From NCBI GenBank assembly GCA_030386875.1, contig CM059562.1, positions 63,920,201-63,984,200 of the forward strand: DNA of 64,000 nt. Direction: 5' to 3'. The DNA is from Morinoia aosen. Taxonomy: Eukaryota; Arthropoda; Malacostraca; Amphipoda; Talitridae. The notes beneath the pieces were generated by a model. The model was given only the letters and a program-made list of their open reading frames with translations, searched no databases and was not told where the DNA came from. How positions within the stretch are numbered: the stretch's first letter is position 1; each line of letters starts with the position of its first letter. The position numbers and the translations under genes are program-made. Shown here piece by piece: positions 21,106 through 32,543 of the stretch.

Positions 21106-23262
21106 TACGTATTTAAAACGAAAATAAGACATATAATAATAAACATCAAAAACAATCTTGCTCTTGCTACATCTAAACTGACAGTCAAGCTCTGTGTAAT
21201 CGTAAGAAATAACCTGAGGAAAAATAAGGAATTGGAAAACGGACTTCGAAAAACGTAAAACTGAAGTGGTTTTTAACTTCCTAACAGATATTTTAAGAAA
21301 ACTCAAGTTGCCGTCGAGGAACAACAAAAAAACATATTTCATATCCTCTCGGTATTCTTTGCAACATCATGCGGACCTATGGGTACATGGGATAAAATGG
21401 AGATACAGTGTAAGCCCGATATCACTTATGATTAGCAAATAGCTACAAAATTTTGGCAGAAATGCGTAAACAAACATATACTCAAAATGAAAATTCATGG
21501 CTGATTCAACATACGGATAGAAATATAATTCTACCTCGACTCATATCCTCAAATTGCGTTTTATTCCACTTGTCTAATTATATTTTTCATTTATTCGATT
21601 CACAGAAACACCCCCTGGGGAAGTGATAGATCTATTTTTGAATCATTTCGCCAGTACAATAAAATTAATTAACCAGATTTTTTAACGTAGAAAATAGAAA
21701 TAGAAACATGTATCACTTTTTATGTATATATACACATACCTACATACGTACACACACATATTAATATACATACATATTGAAAATGAATATGGAAAAAAAT
21801 ATATATGTATACATAAAAATATAAAAAACAACCGACCTCATACTACATCGAAAATGACAGTCGAGCTCACTGTAATCGTATAAAATTATTCGATAAAAAA
21901 TAACTAAAATGAAAAAAGACTTCGAAAAACGTAAAAATGAACTGGTTTTTAACTTCCTAATAGAAATTTTAAAGAAAACTCAGGTTACAGTCAAGGAACA
22001 ACAACAACAGCAAAGAAAACATCTCGGAGTTCACATCCTATCGGTATTCTCTTCAGCATTATACGGACATGTGTACATGGGATAAAGTGGAATAACATTG
22101 TGGCCGGATATCACCTCTGAGAGGCGAATATGTACAAAATTTGGCACGTAGAGGTAGATGAAACAGTGGTCCACAGAAATAATTTTAATAACGGCAATTC
22201 AAAGTTTTTTCTGATTTGAAAGTTCAGTGTTAGTGTGCGCTGAACGCACGGAAAACTTAAAAAATAAATGAAATGCTTAATTACCCCCTCCCCCCAGCTC
22301 AGCCAAAATCGATTCCAACACCTTCGTGAATGATTTCGAAATAGAGACAACGTTAGCCAAAAATTAATTTATCAAAATCATAGCACAACCCTCACATCTA
22401 TAAACCTGTATATTGATGAACACACAAAAATTTATTTCCGAGTTTGTTTGTCATACGGACGTTAAATAAAAATACGGAAAATAGGAAAATAAAAAATAAG
22501 GATGAGGAAATACTACTAATAGAAAAAACCTTCATTCCGCTACATTGAACTAAAGGCTGTGGTGCTCATTATATTCGACAGAAAAACGTAAGATCAATAT
22601 TAGAATGACTAAGCGAACGTAAATTGAAATAATTTCTAATTTTCAAACAAAAGTTTCAAGAAAATCAAAATTTCAGGTAAATGGGAAATTCACACAGAAG
22701 TGCTGCAGGCCCTATGACAGCGATGCAAAATGATGTGACACATTTACTCCAAATTCTTTTCCAGTTTTAGAGCTATTAATGTGTTAGGGAAGCTTGTTCC
22801 ACAAAAGAGCTCCAGAAACTGAGAAAGCTTTGTGTCCCACGTTAGATGAACGGTAAATGACCAATACATCATTCCTCCGATTTGGTTTTTTGATTGGGAT
22901 ATTGGATGGAAAAAATTTTACCACATCTGCATTACTCTGAGGGAGGTATAAAGATGAGAACACTCTTCGAGCTTTTTCGATAATGAATCTGTTCGGTATT
23001 GGGGTTCAGTCGAGTTTTCTTGAAAGAGGGGTGGCATGATCGTATTTCTTGAAATATCCTTTGCATACCACTTTGGCGGCGAAGTTAATACATTTTTGGA
23101 ATTTTTTTGACGATGTTGAGGTAAATTTCCCCACACTTGACTGCAATAGTCCAGACGCGATAAAACTAAAGACTAAATCACTAATAACCTATATTTTTCG
23201 TCAAGTGTGTTCTCAATGCGATGAAAGAACATTAAGGTTCCGTTAATTTTGTTGCACATTCT

Positions 23263-23577
23263 TTATACCTGTGAATTGAAAGTCAAATTTTTGTCAAACC
23301 AAACACCAAGATTTTTTACCTTATCTACTGGTTCAATTTTATCGTCTCCAAATGCTAGAGTAATTGGTGGTACATTTCTAGTCGCATTCTGTGATCCAAA
23401 AATAATGCATTGCGTTTTACTCGCGTTAAGTTTGAGGCCATTATGGTCATACCACAGTTTCAGATTTCTCAGAAGGTTTTCAGCGTTGGTTTGTGTTTCT
23501 TTTAAATCCGCTGTTGAGCTTGTCATGGCAATTTGTACGTCATCAGCATACATTGAGATTTTTTTGTTTGCCGGCAA
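23263..23577 (-). pseudogene. Reverse transcriptase fragment with YADD
   Basis: This is the longest open piece of the LINE, about 104 residues. It contains YADDVQIAM, the helix LLRNLKLWYDHNGLKLNASK and IIFGSQNATRN, typical of the palm/thumb region of non-LTR reverse transcriptases. Upstream in the same frame the PQG motif is followed by a stop, so no active enzyme is made. Confidence 0.85.
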
Positions 23578-23983
23578 GGTGGGGAAATCATTGGTGAAAA
23601 TTGAAAATACTAGCGGCCCGAGGATTCAACCTTGGGGAACGTCAAAATTATTTGGTATGAATGGTGACATTTTGTTATTCAAGCACACTGCATGAGAGCG
23701 GTTTAGTAGGTAGCTTTCAAACCACTGAGTGTCTATTCTGAGGTTTTAAATTTTTCGTAGAAGTTTTTTATGCTCAACACTGCCGAAAGCTTTGGAGAGA
23801 TCAAGCAATAGTAGGAGAGTTAATTGTTTTTGGTCTATATCATTGTAAATTTGTTCTGTTATGTTAAAGAAGGAATTGTTGAGTACCGGTGTTTCTTCTG
23901 TAAGCATATTGATTGTGATGAAGTAGATGTGACTCGTCTATGTAAGACGAGAGCTGGTTTGATTTTACTTTTTTTAATATTTT

Positions 23984-24501
23984 GGAATCAAATTTTTGTC
24001 AAACCAAACACCAAGTGTCTGATGGCACTTCATTAATGAATGTTGAGCGGCTGGTGAAAAAGATATATATGTCGGAAGTGAGGGGTCTTCGAGCGCGAGG
24101 TAGACCACGGATGAGTTGGATGGATGGGGTGCGACGTGCTTTGTATGAGAGGGGTCTGACTGTGGACGTGGCGAGAGGGATGGCTGCGGACAGAAGTGAG
24201 TGGGGGCAGTGTATAAGGAGGTAATTTTATTTTGACGCGTTACTGGAAGCTGCCCGCGTGTGATGGGGTTGACCTGTCATGTGCGGGGGGAGGGGCTGCA
24301 CTCAATGAAGCGGTCGGGGTAAACCAGCTGTGGCTGTCGGGCCTGACTGTGGAAGGTGGTTGTGCTGGGCTGCTGCTGATCCTGGCAGTTCAGGTGCGGC
24401 CAGTGCTGCCTCTCTCGCCTCCTAGTGACTAAGTGTGGTGATTGTGGCCTGCTGTCGGCTACCCTCCCATAGGGAGGATAAGCCCGGTATATGTATGTAT
24501 G
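23984..24501 (+). mobile_element. 5'-truncated LINE tail nested in the LINE
   Basis: The insert is flanked by TAATATTTT at 23975-23983 and 24502-24510, a 9-bp target-site duplication that splits the older RT frame. It encodes a C-terminal RT tail (GRPRMSWMDGVRRALYERGL...ADRSEWGQC, stop at about 24,222), then a GC-rich 3' UTR and a tail of ATGT repeats (24,490-24,501). Tails of this sort occur in several arthropod LINE clades. The first 32 bases are foreign: 23988-24015 copies 23283-23310. Confidence 0.85.
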
Positions 24502-24924
24502 TAATATTTTTGACATTACAGGCAGAAGACTGATTGGTCTGAAGTTTGACGCCATGTCAAAATCACAAGATTTATGGAATGGCTTAATAATGGATAGTTT
24601 CCATTGATCGGGAAACTTGTTTGTGGCTATATGTATTATCAAACAAATCAGCGATGCTGTGACAGGGAAGCTGTCTTTTATATATTGAAGGCTAATGCCA
24701 TCATGTCCAGACTATTTAGTATTTTTTAGTAAGTTTATGATTTTTCGTATCTCTATTACGTTAACAGGCTTTGGTCTCCAATTGTTTCTAGTATTTCGGG
24801 ATGAAACATTACTCAGATTTGCACCTGTAGATGTGTTTGAAAATGTCCTGGACACTTCATTGAAAATTGTTCATTGAAAACGCTAACTTTTTAGAAGAAA
24901 GTTTTAAAATCATTCGCCGTTTTT

Positions 24925-27092
24925 GAAGGGTTAAAGTATATTTTTCTTTAAAATCGGAAAAAACTGTTAATTTCTGTAATCAAAATTATCACTTTGGACC
25001 ATTGCCTAATCTACCTATATGTGCCAAATTTTGTAAATATTCTCCACTCAGATATGATGTCCGGCTACAATGTTACTCCATTTTATCCCATGTACACATG
25101 TCCGTATAACGCTGAAGAGTTGTGTTGTTTCTTGACTGTAACCTGAGTTTTCTTAAAAATTTCTATGAAGAAACTAAAAACCAGTTCATTTTACGTTTTT
25201 CGAAGTCTTCTTTTCCTTTTAGTTATTTTTTTTTCTAATAATTTCTTAGGATTACAGTGAGCTCAACTGTCATTATCGGTGTAATAGATGGTAGGTTGTT
25301 TCTATCTTTTTATTTTATATCTCTATTTTTTTCTTATATTTCATTCTCAATAAGTATATATATTAATATGTGTGTGAACGTATGTAGGTATATATATATA
25401 TATATCTACATAAATAGATATACATGTTTCTATTTCATTTCTTACACAAAAACCATCCGGTTAATAAATTTTATTGCAATAGCGAAATGATTCAAAAATA
25501 GATCTCTCATTTCCCCAGAGGGCGTCTCTGTGAATCGGATTAATGACGAATACAATTAATGAAATTAATCGCAATTTGAGCGTATGAATCGTGGTAAAAT
25601 TATCTTTCTGTCCGTATGTTGTACAAGCTATAAATTTTGATGTTGAGAATATGTTTGTTTGAGCATTTCTGCCAAAATTTTGTAGATATTTATCAATCAT
25701 GAGTGGTAACTGGCTTACACTGTATCTCCATTTTATCCCATGTACCCATGTGCGCATGATGTTGCAGAGAATATCGAGAAGATATGATATATGATATGAT
25801 ATATTGAAGCTATTATATGTTTTTTTTCTTTTTTGTTGTTGTTCCTCGGCGGTAACTTGAGTTTTCTTAAAATTTCCTTTAGTAAATTAAAGAACTATTT
25901 CATTTATACGTATTTCGAAGTCCTTTTTCTATTCCTTATCTTTCCTCAGGTTATTTCTTACGATTCATCAGAGCTTTGGCTGTCATTTTAAACTTTGAAA
26001 GAGCAAGATTATCTTTCATGTCTATTAGCATTTTTCTAATATTCATTTTCAATACGTATATATATGAATATGTGTGTTAGTGTGTGCGTGAGTATGTATG
26101 TGTGCGCACGCAAACATCAATGTCTATGTATCAGTGTAAACATGCACACGTTTCGCACACATATATGCGCACATGTACATATATAGGTTTCTATTTCTAC
26201 TTTTTGCATAAAAAGCAAAACCTCAAGACACATTACGTTTTACCTAAAGCTCTGCGATCAGTTAACACTGCACCAAATTTCAGAAATAAACAAATTGATT
26301 GCGCTTGCTTAATGATTTATAAATCGATCTATCACGACCCCGAAGGGCATTTCTGTGAACAGAAGAAATTAAAAGTATGAACAGACAAATGAAATGAAGC
26401 GCTCGTGCAAACATTATCTCTATATTTGTATGCCGAACAAGCCATGCATTTCATTTTTGAGTGTAAGTTTGTTTACGCATTTCTAGATGTGCGTGCTGTG
26501 TTGCGCGATGTTCTTTACAAATAATTTTGAGACTATCTTTTTCTCAATACTTGATTGTCATTTACGGTGGTGTTTCAATCTAGTACGGTGTAGCGTTTTT
26601 TGTATTTTTCCTACTTCGATAATCTTATAAATAATTCGAAAACTACTAAAGAATTCTTCGAAACTCCCAAGTTCTTAGTTGAAATTATCGAAGGAGGAAA
26701 AAGGCAAGAAGCGCTGTACCGGAATCTCTTGGAATATAAAATATCCAAGAGATTATATTTCTCATTTCTCATTCAACTACCCTTGACAGAGTTAAACTAT
26801 TAGCACGACCCGTATGGTTTGTCTATTAGTACGCCTCGTATATTTTTTCTATTATTATTATGCCTCGTATGGTCTATCTATCTGTACACCTCTGATAGTA
26901 TTGTCTAATAGTACATCTCGAATAGTTTGTCTATTATTATGCCTCTTATGGCTTATCTATTTGTACACCTCGGATGGTTTGTCAATTAATACTCCTCGTA
27001 TGGATCTTTTGTTTTAGGACGTCTTATATTAATAAACTTTTAGAAGCCAATATGTTGGCATGACTCTCATGTGGCAACTTGGAAATAAATGT
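24925..27092 (-). repeat. Minisatellite-bearing long repeat, copy C (right arm, inverted)
   Basis: This is the reverse-complement counterpart of copy B. The module landmarks (CATTTTATCCCATGTACACATG at about 25,080 and again near 25,730), the microsatellites (about 25,350-25,410 and 26,050-26,190), the spacer and a short array of the 26-bp unit (about 26,800-27,005) appear in reverse order. It closes with the end block near 27,040-27,092. The inner edge matches copy B as far as about 22,215 and probably a little beyond. It has diverged strongly from copy B, so the inverted pair is old. Confidence 0.75.
26800..27005 (-). repeat. 26-bp minisatellite, inverted short array
   Basis: About seven degenerate units are seen as TTTGTCTATTAGTACGCCTC, the reverse complement of the unit in the other arrays. 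Confidence 0.85.
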
Positions 27093-28164
27093 TTTTTTTG
27101 TTGTTTGTTTGTAGGAGAATGATCCTGAGCCCACCTTGAAATCCCTTGAAATCCCTTGAAATTAAACTAGTACCCAGCCTTACCTCTATTGAAAATATTT
27201 GGCATTTTATGAAAGGTAATGTCCAATCAAGATCTCTACAACTCCATCATGATTTTCAGAAGAATATAAACGCAGAAAATAAGTAATATTCCTGATGAAA
27301 GTTATAAATAATTGTTTGAAGTGGATAGACGTCGATTGAGTGCACTGAAAATGAAAAGGGGTTTGCTACGAAGTGCTGACTTCTGATTCTGTATTAATGT
27401 TAAATTCTAGGAATACCTTTTCAACCTTATTTACAAAGGTGCATGTACTATTTTCAATATTTAATTTTCCTAATTTTTTCGTACACGTTCCGCTAACATA
27501 CATTTGATAGGAACATTTTGGGAATTAGTTTAGTTTCAGTTCACGATAAATCAAAACAATATTTTTTTTGTGGGAATATTTGTTTTTTTCTTTCTTTCTG
27601 CTGTATACGGTTTATTTCGATTTTTCTTGTGAAACTTCTTAATGTCATTTCAATTTTTTCACAACATATCTAAGGCAGAGGCCGCTTCAATTGCAAAGGG
27701 TTTTCTATGAGAACTTTTACCAGGAGAAAAGTTTTTAAAGCGTAAACTATTTCAATTGTTGATGGCAATTTTTTCAGATCGACGCTGAGGTTCTAGGTTG
27801 CAATTTTTGGCGACGTCGAAAAGAAACAAACATTTAACTATTAAAATGCATAAAAGTGTTTTTCTAAGAATTCTAGTTTTGCTGAGATTGTCGTTAAAAT
27901 TAAGAATTCTTGCATTAATTTCATATGCAGATTGTCAACCTTCCCTTTCAGAGATGCAAAACTATTTGCATGATTAATAGGTATTTATCGAAAGCATAAT
28001 TCATCCCATTAGTGCAATACATAGTCAAACGCAGTTCTTCAAGTATTGATCAACAATTTTTGGAACTTTGAAGGTGTGTTTCTTTGAATTGAAGTTGCAT
28101 CCTCCTCCGTTTTAAGCGATGAATATCGAAAATAGAATGCACTAAAATAATAATGGAAGCTTTT
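27093..28164. other. Intergenic, nothing recognised
   Basis: A triple CTTGAAATCC repeat occurs at about 27,135-27,165. Otherwise this is AT-rich unique-looking sequence without ORFs of note. Confidence 0.45.
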
Positions 28165-28172
28165 AGCAGCAT
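28165..28172. repeat. hAT target-site duplication, left
   Basis: AGCAGCAT, identical to 32536-32543. Eight bases is the length expected for hAT insertions. Confidence 0.85.
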
Positions 28173-28394
28173 CAGAATTGGAAATAGATACTTTAAAAAG
28201 TATCTTTGATACAAATACATGCATAAAAATGTATCTTAGATACAGATACAAGATTTCCAAAAAATGTATCTTATAGTTACAGATACAAGATACTTGTATT
28301 TATTTTTAAATATTTGATATATATTAATGCATACCTTTAGTAACCTCACATAAAATACTCGAATGCCGTATGGCGCTGTGGGCAACCTGTGGGT

Positions 28395-30140
28395 ATGAGT
28401 TAAAGAGTTTGATTATACTCCATTTAATTGATCGTGAACCATGTTACCAATTATTGGCAAGGTATTCGAGAAAATTGTGTATAAAAAAGTGTACTCATAT
28501 TTTGAACATAAAATCATTTCTCTATGAAAAACAATACGGCTTTCGCTGTAAAAATCAACAACACAGGCAATACTAATTCATTTAGAAATCCTTTATTCTA
28601 ATATAGATAACGGAAAGACTGTCTTCTCTGTATTTCTTGACTTCCGAAAAGCATTTGATTGTGTGGACCATAAAATACTATTATCGAAACTACACTGTTA
28701 TGGCATTCGAGGGATTGCCCATGATTGGTTCAGATCATACCTAACAAATCGGAAGCAATACGTTGTCATTGACGACGCAAAATCAGACCCACAGACAATT
28801 AGCCATGGAGTTCCACAAGGATCTGTTCTCGGGCCTCTCTTGTTTCTGATTTTTATCAATGATATTGTTAAATCTACATAATTTTTTAAATTCAACCTTT
28901 TTGCCGATGACAGTATGCTTTCTGCGGTCCTTCCGAACCAAAATCCCACTACGATTGCCTAGAGTATAAATAATGAACTCCATAAGGTTTCACAGTGCCT
29001 TAAAGCTAATAAAATAAGCCTTAATATCGATAAAACAAATTATATTACATTCTCATACAAGAAAAATATATCTCTACCATGCATTAAAATTGGCGAAGGG
29101 GAAATCGAAGAAACCAACTCATGTAAATTTTTGGGCATCATAATAGATAAACATCTGACCATCAAAGAGCACATTGCTTATATTAGGTCTAAATTATCAA
29201 AATCCATCGGAATCCTGAATAATGTTAAGAGTTTCCTGCCTGAAACAGCCTTACTAATGCTTTATAGAACGCTCATTTCACCATACTTGCAATACGGAAT
29301 AGAAGCATGGCATGGAACTGATAAAAATAAAACCAATATAATTTTTACTCTGCAAAAAGAGCCATCAGAGCGGTAAAGAACCTAGAATATAATGCTCACA
29401 CAAATAATTCATCAAAAAATTTGCAAATACTTAAACTCTCGGATCTCTACAAAATCTCCATCTGCACTTTCATTTACAAAACATTAACTAATGATGGCGA
29501 CAATAGCCTACAACTATTATTAAGTGCGCAAACTGGTCATCACGACCATTTAACGCGAAATAGAAGTAAATTCATGCTTCCTTATTATTCAAAGGCCTGC
29601 TCGCAACACAGTATCCTATTTTTTGGAACTAAAACTTGGAACTCTATACCTGCAGAGATCCGTGAAAGTAATTCTTACAAGGTATTCAAAAGAAACTTGA
29701 GTCTCACTTCTTATCAGAATACTAGTCGTGTAAGATCACCAAGTCAAATCCTGCCACCTACATGTCTGGTCCTAATAATGTAATTTGCCATGAGTAATAT
29801 CGCTGATTTTCAGTCTGCTGCTCTTAAGTCGTTATCGAATATACTGTTAAATATAGTCCGTATGACCTTTATTGTAAAATTAAACATCAATATCGAGTTT
29901 ATTATCTTGTTGATCAGTCTAATGCGAAACTAGGCTAAGCGAATTAGGTTAAACATTATTGTACACCCTAGAATAATGTATTGGTAGGATGCCCTAGAAG
30001 TCACTGAACTTATTCGGGCCCACAGGTAGATATACTCAAATTTGAACATTGTATTAGACTTAAGAAACATTCTACCTCTGTATCACCTGTGGTAAATAAA
30101 TTGTTAATTGTTTAAATTGTTTAAATTAAATTGTTTAAGT
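28395..30140 (+). mobile_element. Decayed LINE inserted in the hAT element
   Basis: The plus-strand translation shows LPIIGKVFEKIVYKKVYSYF, then after a frameshift motif A (FLDFRKAFDCVDHKILLSKL), GIAHDWFRSYLTNRKQYV, VPQGSVLGPLLFLIFINDI, LFADDSM and CKFLGIIIDKHLTIKEHI. It continues with RTLISPYLQYGIEAWHG and the tail TKTWNSIPAEIRESNSYKVF. These are the ordered RT motifs of a Jockey/CR1-like LINE. Stops at 28,879 and about 28,962 and a frameshift near 29,360 kill it. The 5' part, including any endonuclease, is absent. The 3' end carries a GTTTAAATT repeat tail (about 30,105-30,137). Confidence 0.88.
28663..29783 (+). pseudogene. LINE reverse transcriptase pseudogene
   Basis: Open pieces at 28663-28881, 29131-29376 and 29421-29783 belong to one ancestral frame. 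The catalytic FADD is at about 28,900. Palm, thumb and C-terminal regions can be followed without a gap once the two stops and the frameshift are allowed for. It is more intact than the LINE at 22.7-24.9 kb, so it is probably younger. This agrees with its position inside the hAT. Confidence 0.85.
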
Positions 30141-30178
30141 TGAAACAGAAAACAGATCAGTTCATTAGTACAGAATCC

Positions 30179-31936
30179 TTAAATGTTGTTTCTTTTCAGG
30201 AACACTAAATTTTCAACCAAAATGTCAGGTAATCAATGTATCACGCCTGCGAACGAGAATCAGCGTTCGCCTGGCACAGAAGAAGGGATAGGTGTGTTAC
30301 ACCTGATGAAAACCTTCACTATGTCGTACATTTCCAGACTTACGATCGAGTCACTTGGGTCTTAAAAGTAGTTAAGAGCTTCGAATTCAGCTGCACATGA
30401 ATGGCCATTTGTCCGTATTTCAGTGAAATTGAAGAGAGTGTCCTTGTCGCATTCTTCTTTATGCAGGTAGGCTTCAGATGTTGGCTCACTACTATGTAAT
30501 TCGCCATGCTTGATAGTCTCAATGAATTTCTCTTGTGTGCTGCTCGTAAGTGTGCTCTCTTCGCTGATATTTTCAGCCAATGTTGTTCGACGCAGCTTGA
30601 AAAAGTGATGAGACACAGACGCCATATATAAAGTTACATCGTTTGCTAGAGAATTAAGAGCAAAGCAGTTAGGAATTATATGCTTTGGCCCTTCAGTAAC
30701 TGATTGCAACAATGGTGCACAACATCTCAGATTACCCTCTCACTTGATGTGTTGTAGTTTAGCATACGTGGTTAGCAGTGTCGGAATGAGATCACTGTGA
30801 AAGCAGTTCTTTTCCCCATGCAAACGACCAAATGCTGCCGTAATTGGAGCGAAAACATTACAGTATCCCCAAAAAAAATCATGCTCAGATTCCTTAAAAT
30901 AGGGTAATTTTAGTGATATCGCGACATCATTTATTTATCCTCTTGAATCAACAATGTTTTTGAGGCTGTCAAACAAGGAATTCCACCTTGTTATACAAGG
31001 GCACCGTAGTTGTCGGCCAAGTACAGCAGTTACACTTTCGGATGATTTTGGTTTTCCGGATACCACCCAAAGAGCAGAGCATTTATCCATTGCTGTGTGG
31101 TTCATCTTGGAGAAAGTTTGAAATGTCTTCATCATTTTTTATATATCAGCAGAACAAATCAAACTCAGAGTGCGACTAGCACAACGTATGTGTTTAGAGA
31201 GATGAATGACTCCGCCATCAGATCCGCCTGATGAGCCATCTTCAAGTTCTACACCCGCAAACTTCTCTGGTTCTTGATCATTAGCAAAATTCTATTCATA
31301 TCCTGGTGCCGTATCATTTTCATAAAACCTGTCACTCTCATTTTTTTTTGCCTGGAACACGAACGCTTTTACGAAGTTTGAGCCAATGTCGGTTACAGTT
31401 GCAACAATTTTTCTGCAATCCAGACCAACTTCTAATTGGATGTCATTTAAGAGCTCTGTTAATTTTTCATGCGTGCGTGAGCCAGAAAACTTCTTCCATG
31501 CAAGAACTGCCGATTTGAGATCTGGTACATAATGATGTTCAATCTGAAAATTATAATGAAGTATAAGCAAACATGTTAAACCACATTCATTTTACACTGC
31601 AATGGCTAAGCATCTCCATGAATTGATACCACATCCTAATGTGGTATCAATTGAAATGAAGCTTAATAACAAATGCGTAGATATTTTCCTCTGTAAGTGC
31701 ACAGAAATAGACTGCTCTCGTTAATCCTTATTATAATAAGGATCCTAATGTGTTATCATTCTAAATATGATATACACACCAGTGTGCTGTGACACCATGA
31801 ATCTCCTGTGTTTAGTTGACCAGATGTCAGCTGTGGTGCATACACGCTTTCGGTTGTTAGGAATTAGCTGTACATTCTGTTTCAACTCAGCCACTTTTTC
31901 ATTTATTGCGCGACCAAGGGTTCTGTGCGACATCAA
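30179..31936 (-). pseudogene. hAT transposase pseudogene
   Basis: On the minus strand in order: LGRAINEKVAELKQNVQLIP and VCTTADIWS (first catalytic Asp region); a likely intron with acceptor TTTTCAG just above 31,543; LAWKKFSGSRTHEKLTELL; IVATVTDIGSNFVKAF (second Asp); HIRCASRTLSLIC; CPCITRWNSLFDSL; and finally NTPIPSSVPGER-x-FSFAGVI and ENLVFLKRNN, the hATC dimerisation region, ending at TAA (30179-30181). A stop replaces x in the ER-FSFAG motif and further stops and frameshifts occur. No BED finger was found at the N-terminus. The motif order identifies the superfamily clearly. Confidence 0.88.
31621..31652. repeat. Inverted repeat, 14-bp arms, inside the hAT intron
   Basis: AATTGATACCACAT is exactly inverted after the loop CCTA. 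A 20-bp palindrome (31724-31743) and a second CCTAATGTG-TTATCA text lie 80 bp away. It may be a tiny inserted element. Confidence 0.7.
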
Positions 31937-32535
31937 GATGACAAAAGGGCAAGAGTCTGAAATATGTAATACAACTAATACTTAAAATTCAAGGTAAAAG
32001 CCTAAAAGGTAAGGCAAAGTATCATACTTTAGGGGGTTAGTTTAAAATAAAAGACTGCATCAGTATGGTATTTCAACAAATTTCAAATTTTAAACAACAT
32101 GAATATATCATGTACGGAACCTCTAGTGAGAATATAATTCAAGTGATGCAATAGTACAACTGAACAGTACAACAGTACCATGGTACGCGCTGTTCCATTA
32201 ATTTATTATTACTATCTAAAATCCACTTAGCAAGCACCGCTTCAAATTTAACCTCCGTGAACACGACCATAACAGAGCATGTTTGAACTTTTAAGCATTT
32301 TTACCGTTGTAGATGTTTCTGTGTGTGCTTATGTCTGTTTCACAGAAAATAACAAATGTATCTTAAATTGTATCTTAAAAAGTATCTTCATGATACAGGA
32401 TACTGTTGAAAAAACTATCTAAGAGACAGTACAAGACACTCTTGAAAAAAGTATCTAAAATAGTATCTTAAGATACGTGTCTAGGACCTTGAGATACTAC
32501 CTGTATCATACGATACAAGATAGTGCCCATCTCTG

Positions 32536-32543
32536 AGCAGCAT
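32536..32543. repeat. hAT target-site duplication, right
   Basis: AGCAGCAT, identical to 28165-28172. Confidence 0.85.

Larger units (their letters stand above)
19585..22735 (+). repeat. Minisatellite-bearing long repeat, copy B (left arm of an inverted pair)
   Basis: It starts with the same end block as copy A (ACGTTGCCATATGAG...), then carries the large 26-bp array (19,687-20,412). A spacer and three diverged tandem modules of about 0.7 kb follow. Landmarks recur at 21,167, 21,843 and 22,541 (ACATC-GAAAATGACAGTC type), and at 20,816 and 21,604 (GTGATAGATCTATTTTTGAA). Each module has a TA/CA microsatellite. Copy C at 24.9-27.1 kb is its inverted counterpart, with a LINE fragment between them. 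There is no coding potential. The arrangement recalls Foldback-type elements, whose inverted arms carry tandem repeats, but this is inference. Confidence 0.75.
22740..24890 (-). mobile_element. Decayed non-LTR retrotransposon (LINE), reverse transcriptase part
   Basis: Read on the minus strand from 24,890 downwards, the translation shows the RT start (NKFPDQWKLSIIKP, NFRPISLLPVMSKI). The 23,984-24,501 insert interrupts it. It then continues with YIDESHLLHHNQYAYR, motif A (LLLDLSKAF, 23785-23805), VPQG-x-ILGPLVFSIF with a stop at x, and the catalytic YADD (23539-23550). The LNASKTQCIIFG and NLGVWFD regions and a C-terminal tail (SGALLWNKLP) follow. There are several stops and at least one frameshift. 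The endonuclease domain is missing. The type is that of Jockey/CR1-like LINEs common in arthropods; the clade cannot be fixed by eye. Confidence 0.85.
28173..32535 (-). mobile_element. hAT transposon (inactive), with nested LINE
   Basis: Both ends are visible. The left end starts CAGAATTGGAAATAGATAC. The right end is TGCCCATCTCTG, which on the minus strand reads CAGAGATGGGCA, a typical hAT terminus. Perfect 8-bp duplications AGCAGCAT flank it. Sub-terminal GTATCTTA/AGATAC repeats fill about 28,185-28,300 and 32,350-32,515. The transposase remnant lies on the minus strand between 30,179 and 31,936. A LINE occupies about 28,395-30,140. Without the LINE the element would be about 2.6 kb, a normal hAT size. 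Confidence 0.9.

Noticed and set aside
23249..23695. 148-codon plus-strand ORF
   Set aside because: Antisense of the LINE reverse transcriptase fragment on the minus strand.
24277..24510. Minus-strand continuation of the RT frame through the nested insert
   Set aside because: This part is antisense of the inserted LINE 3' UTR; the true RT text stops at the insertion point near 24,510.
30183..30365. 60-codon plus-strand ORF
   Set aside because: Antisense of the hATC region of the hAT transposase remnant.
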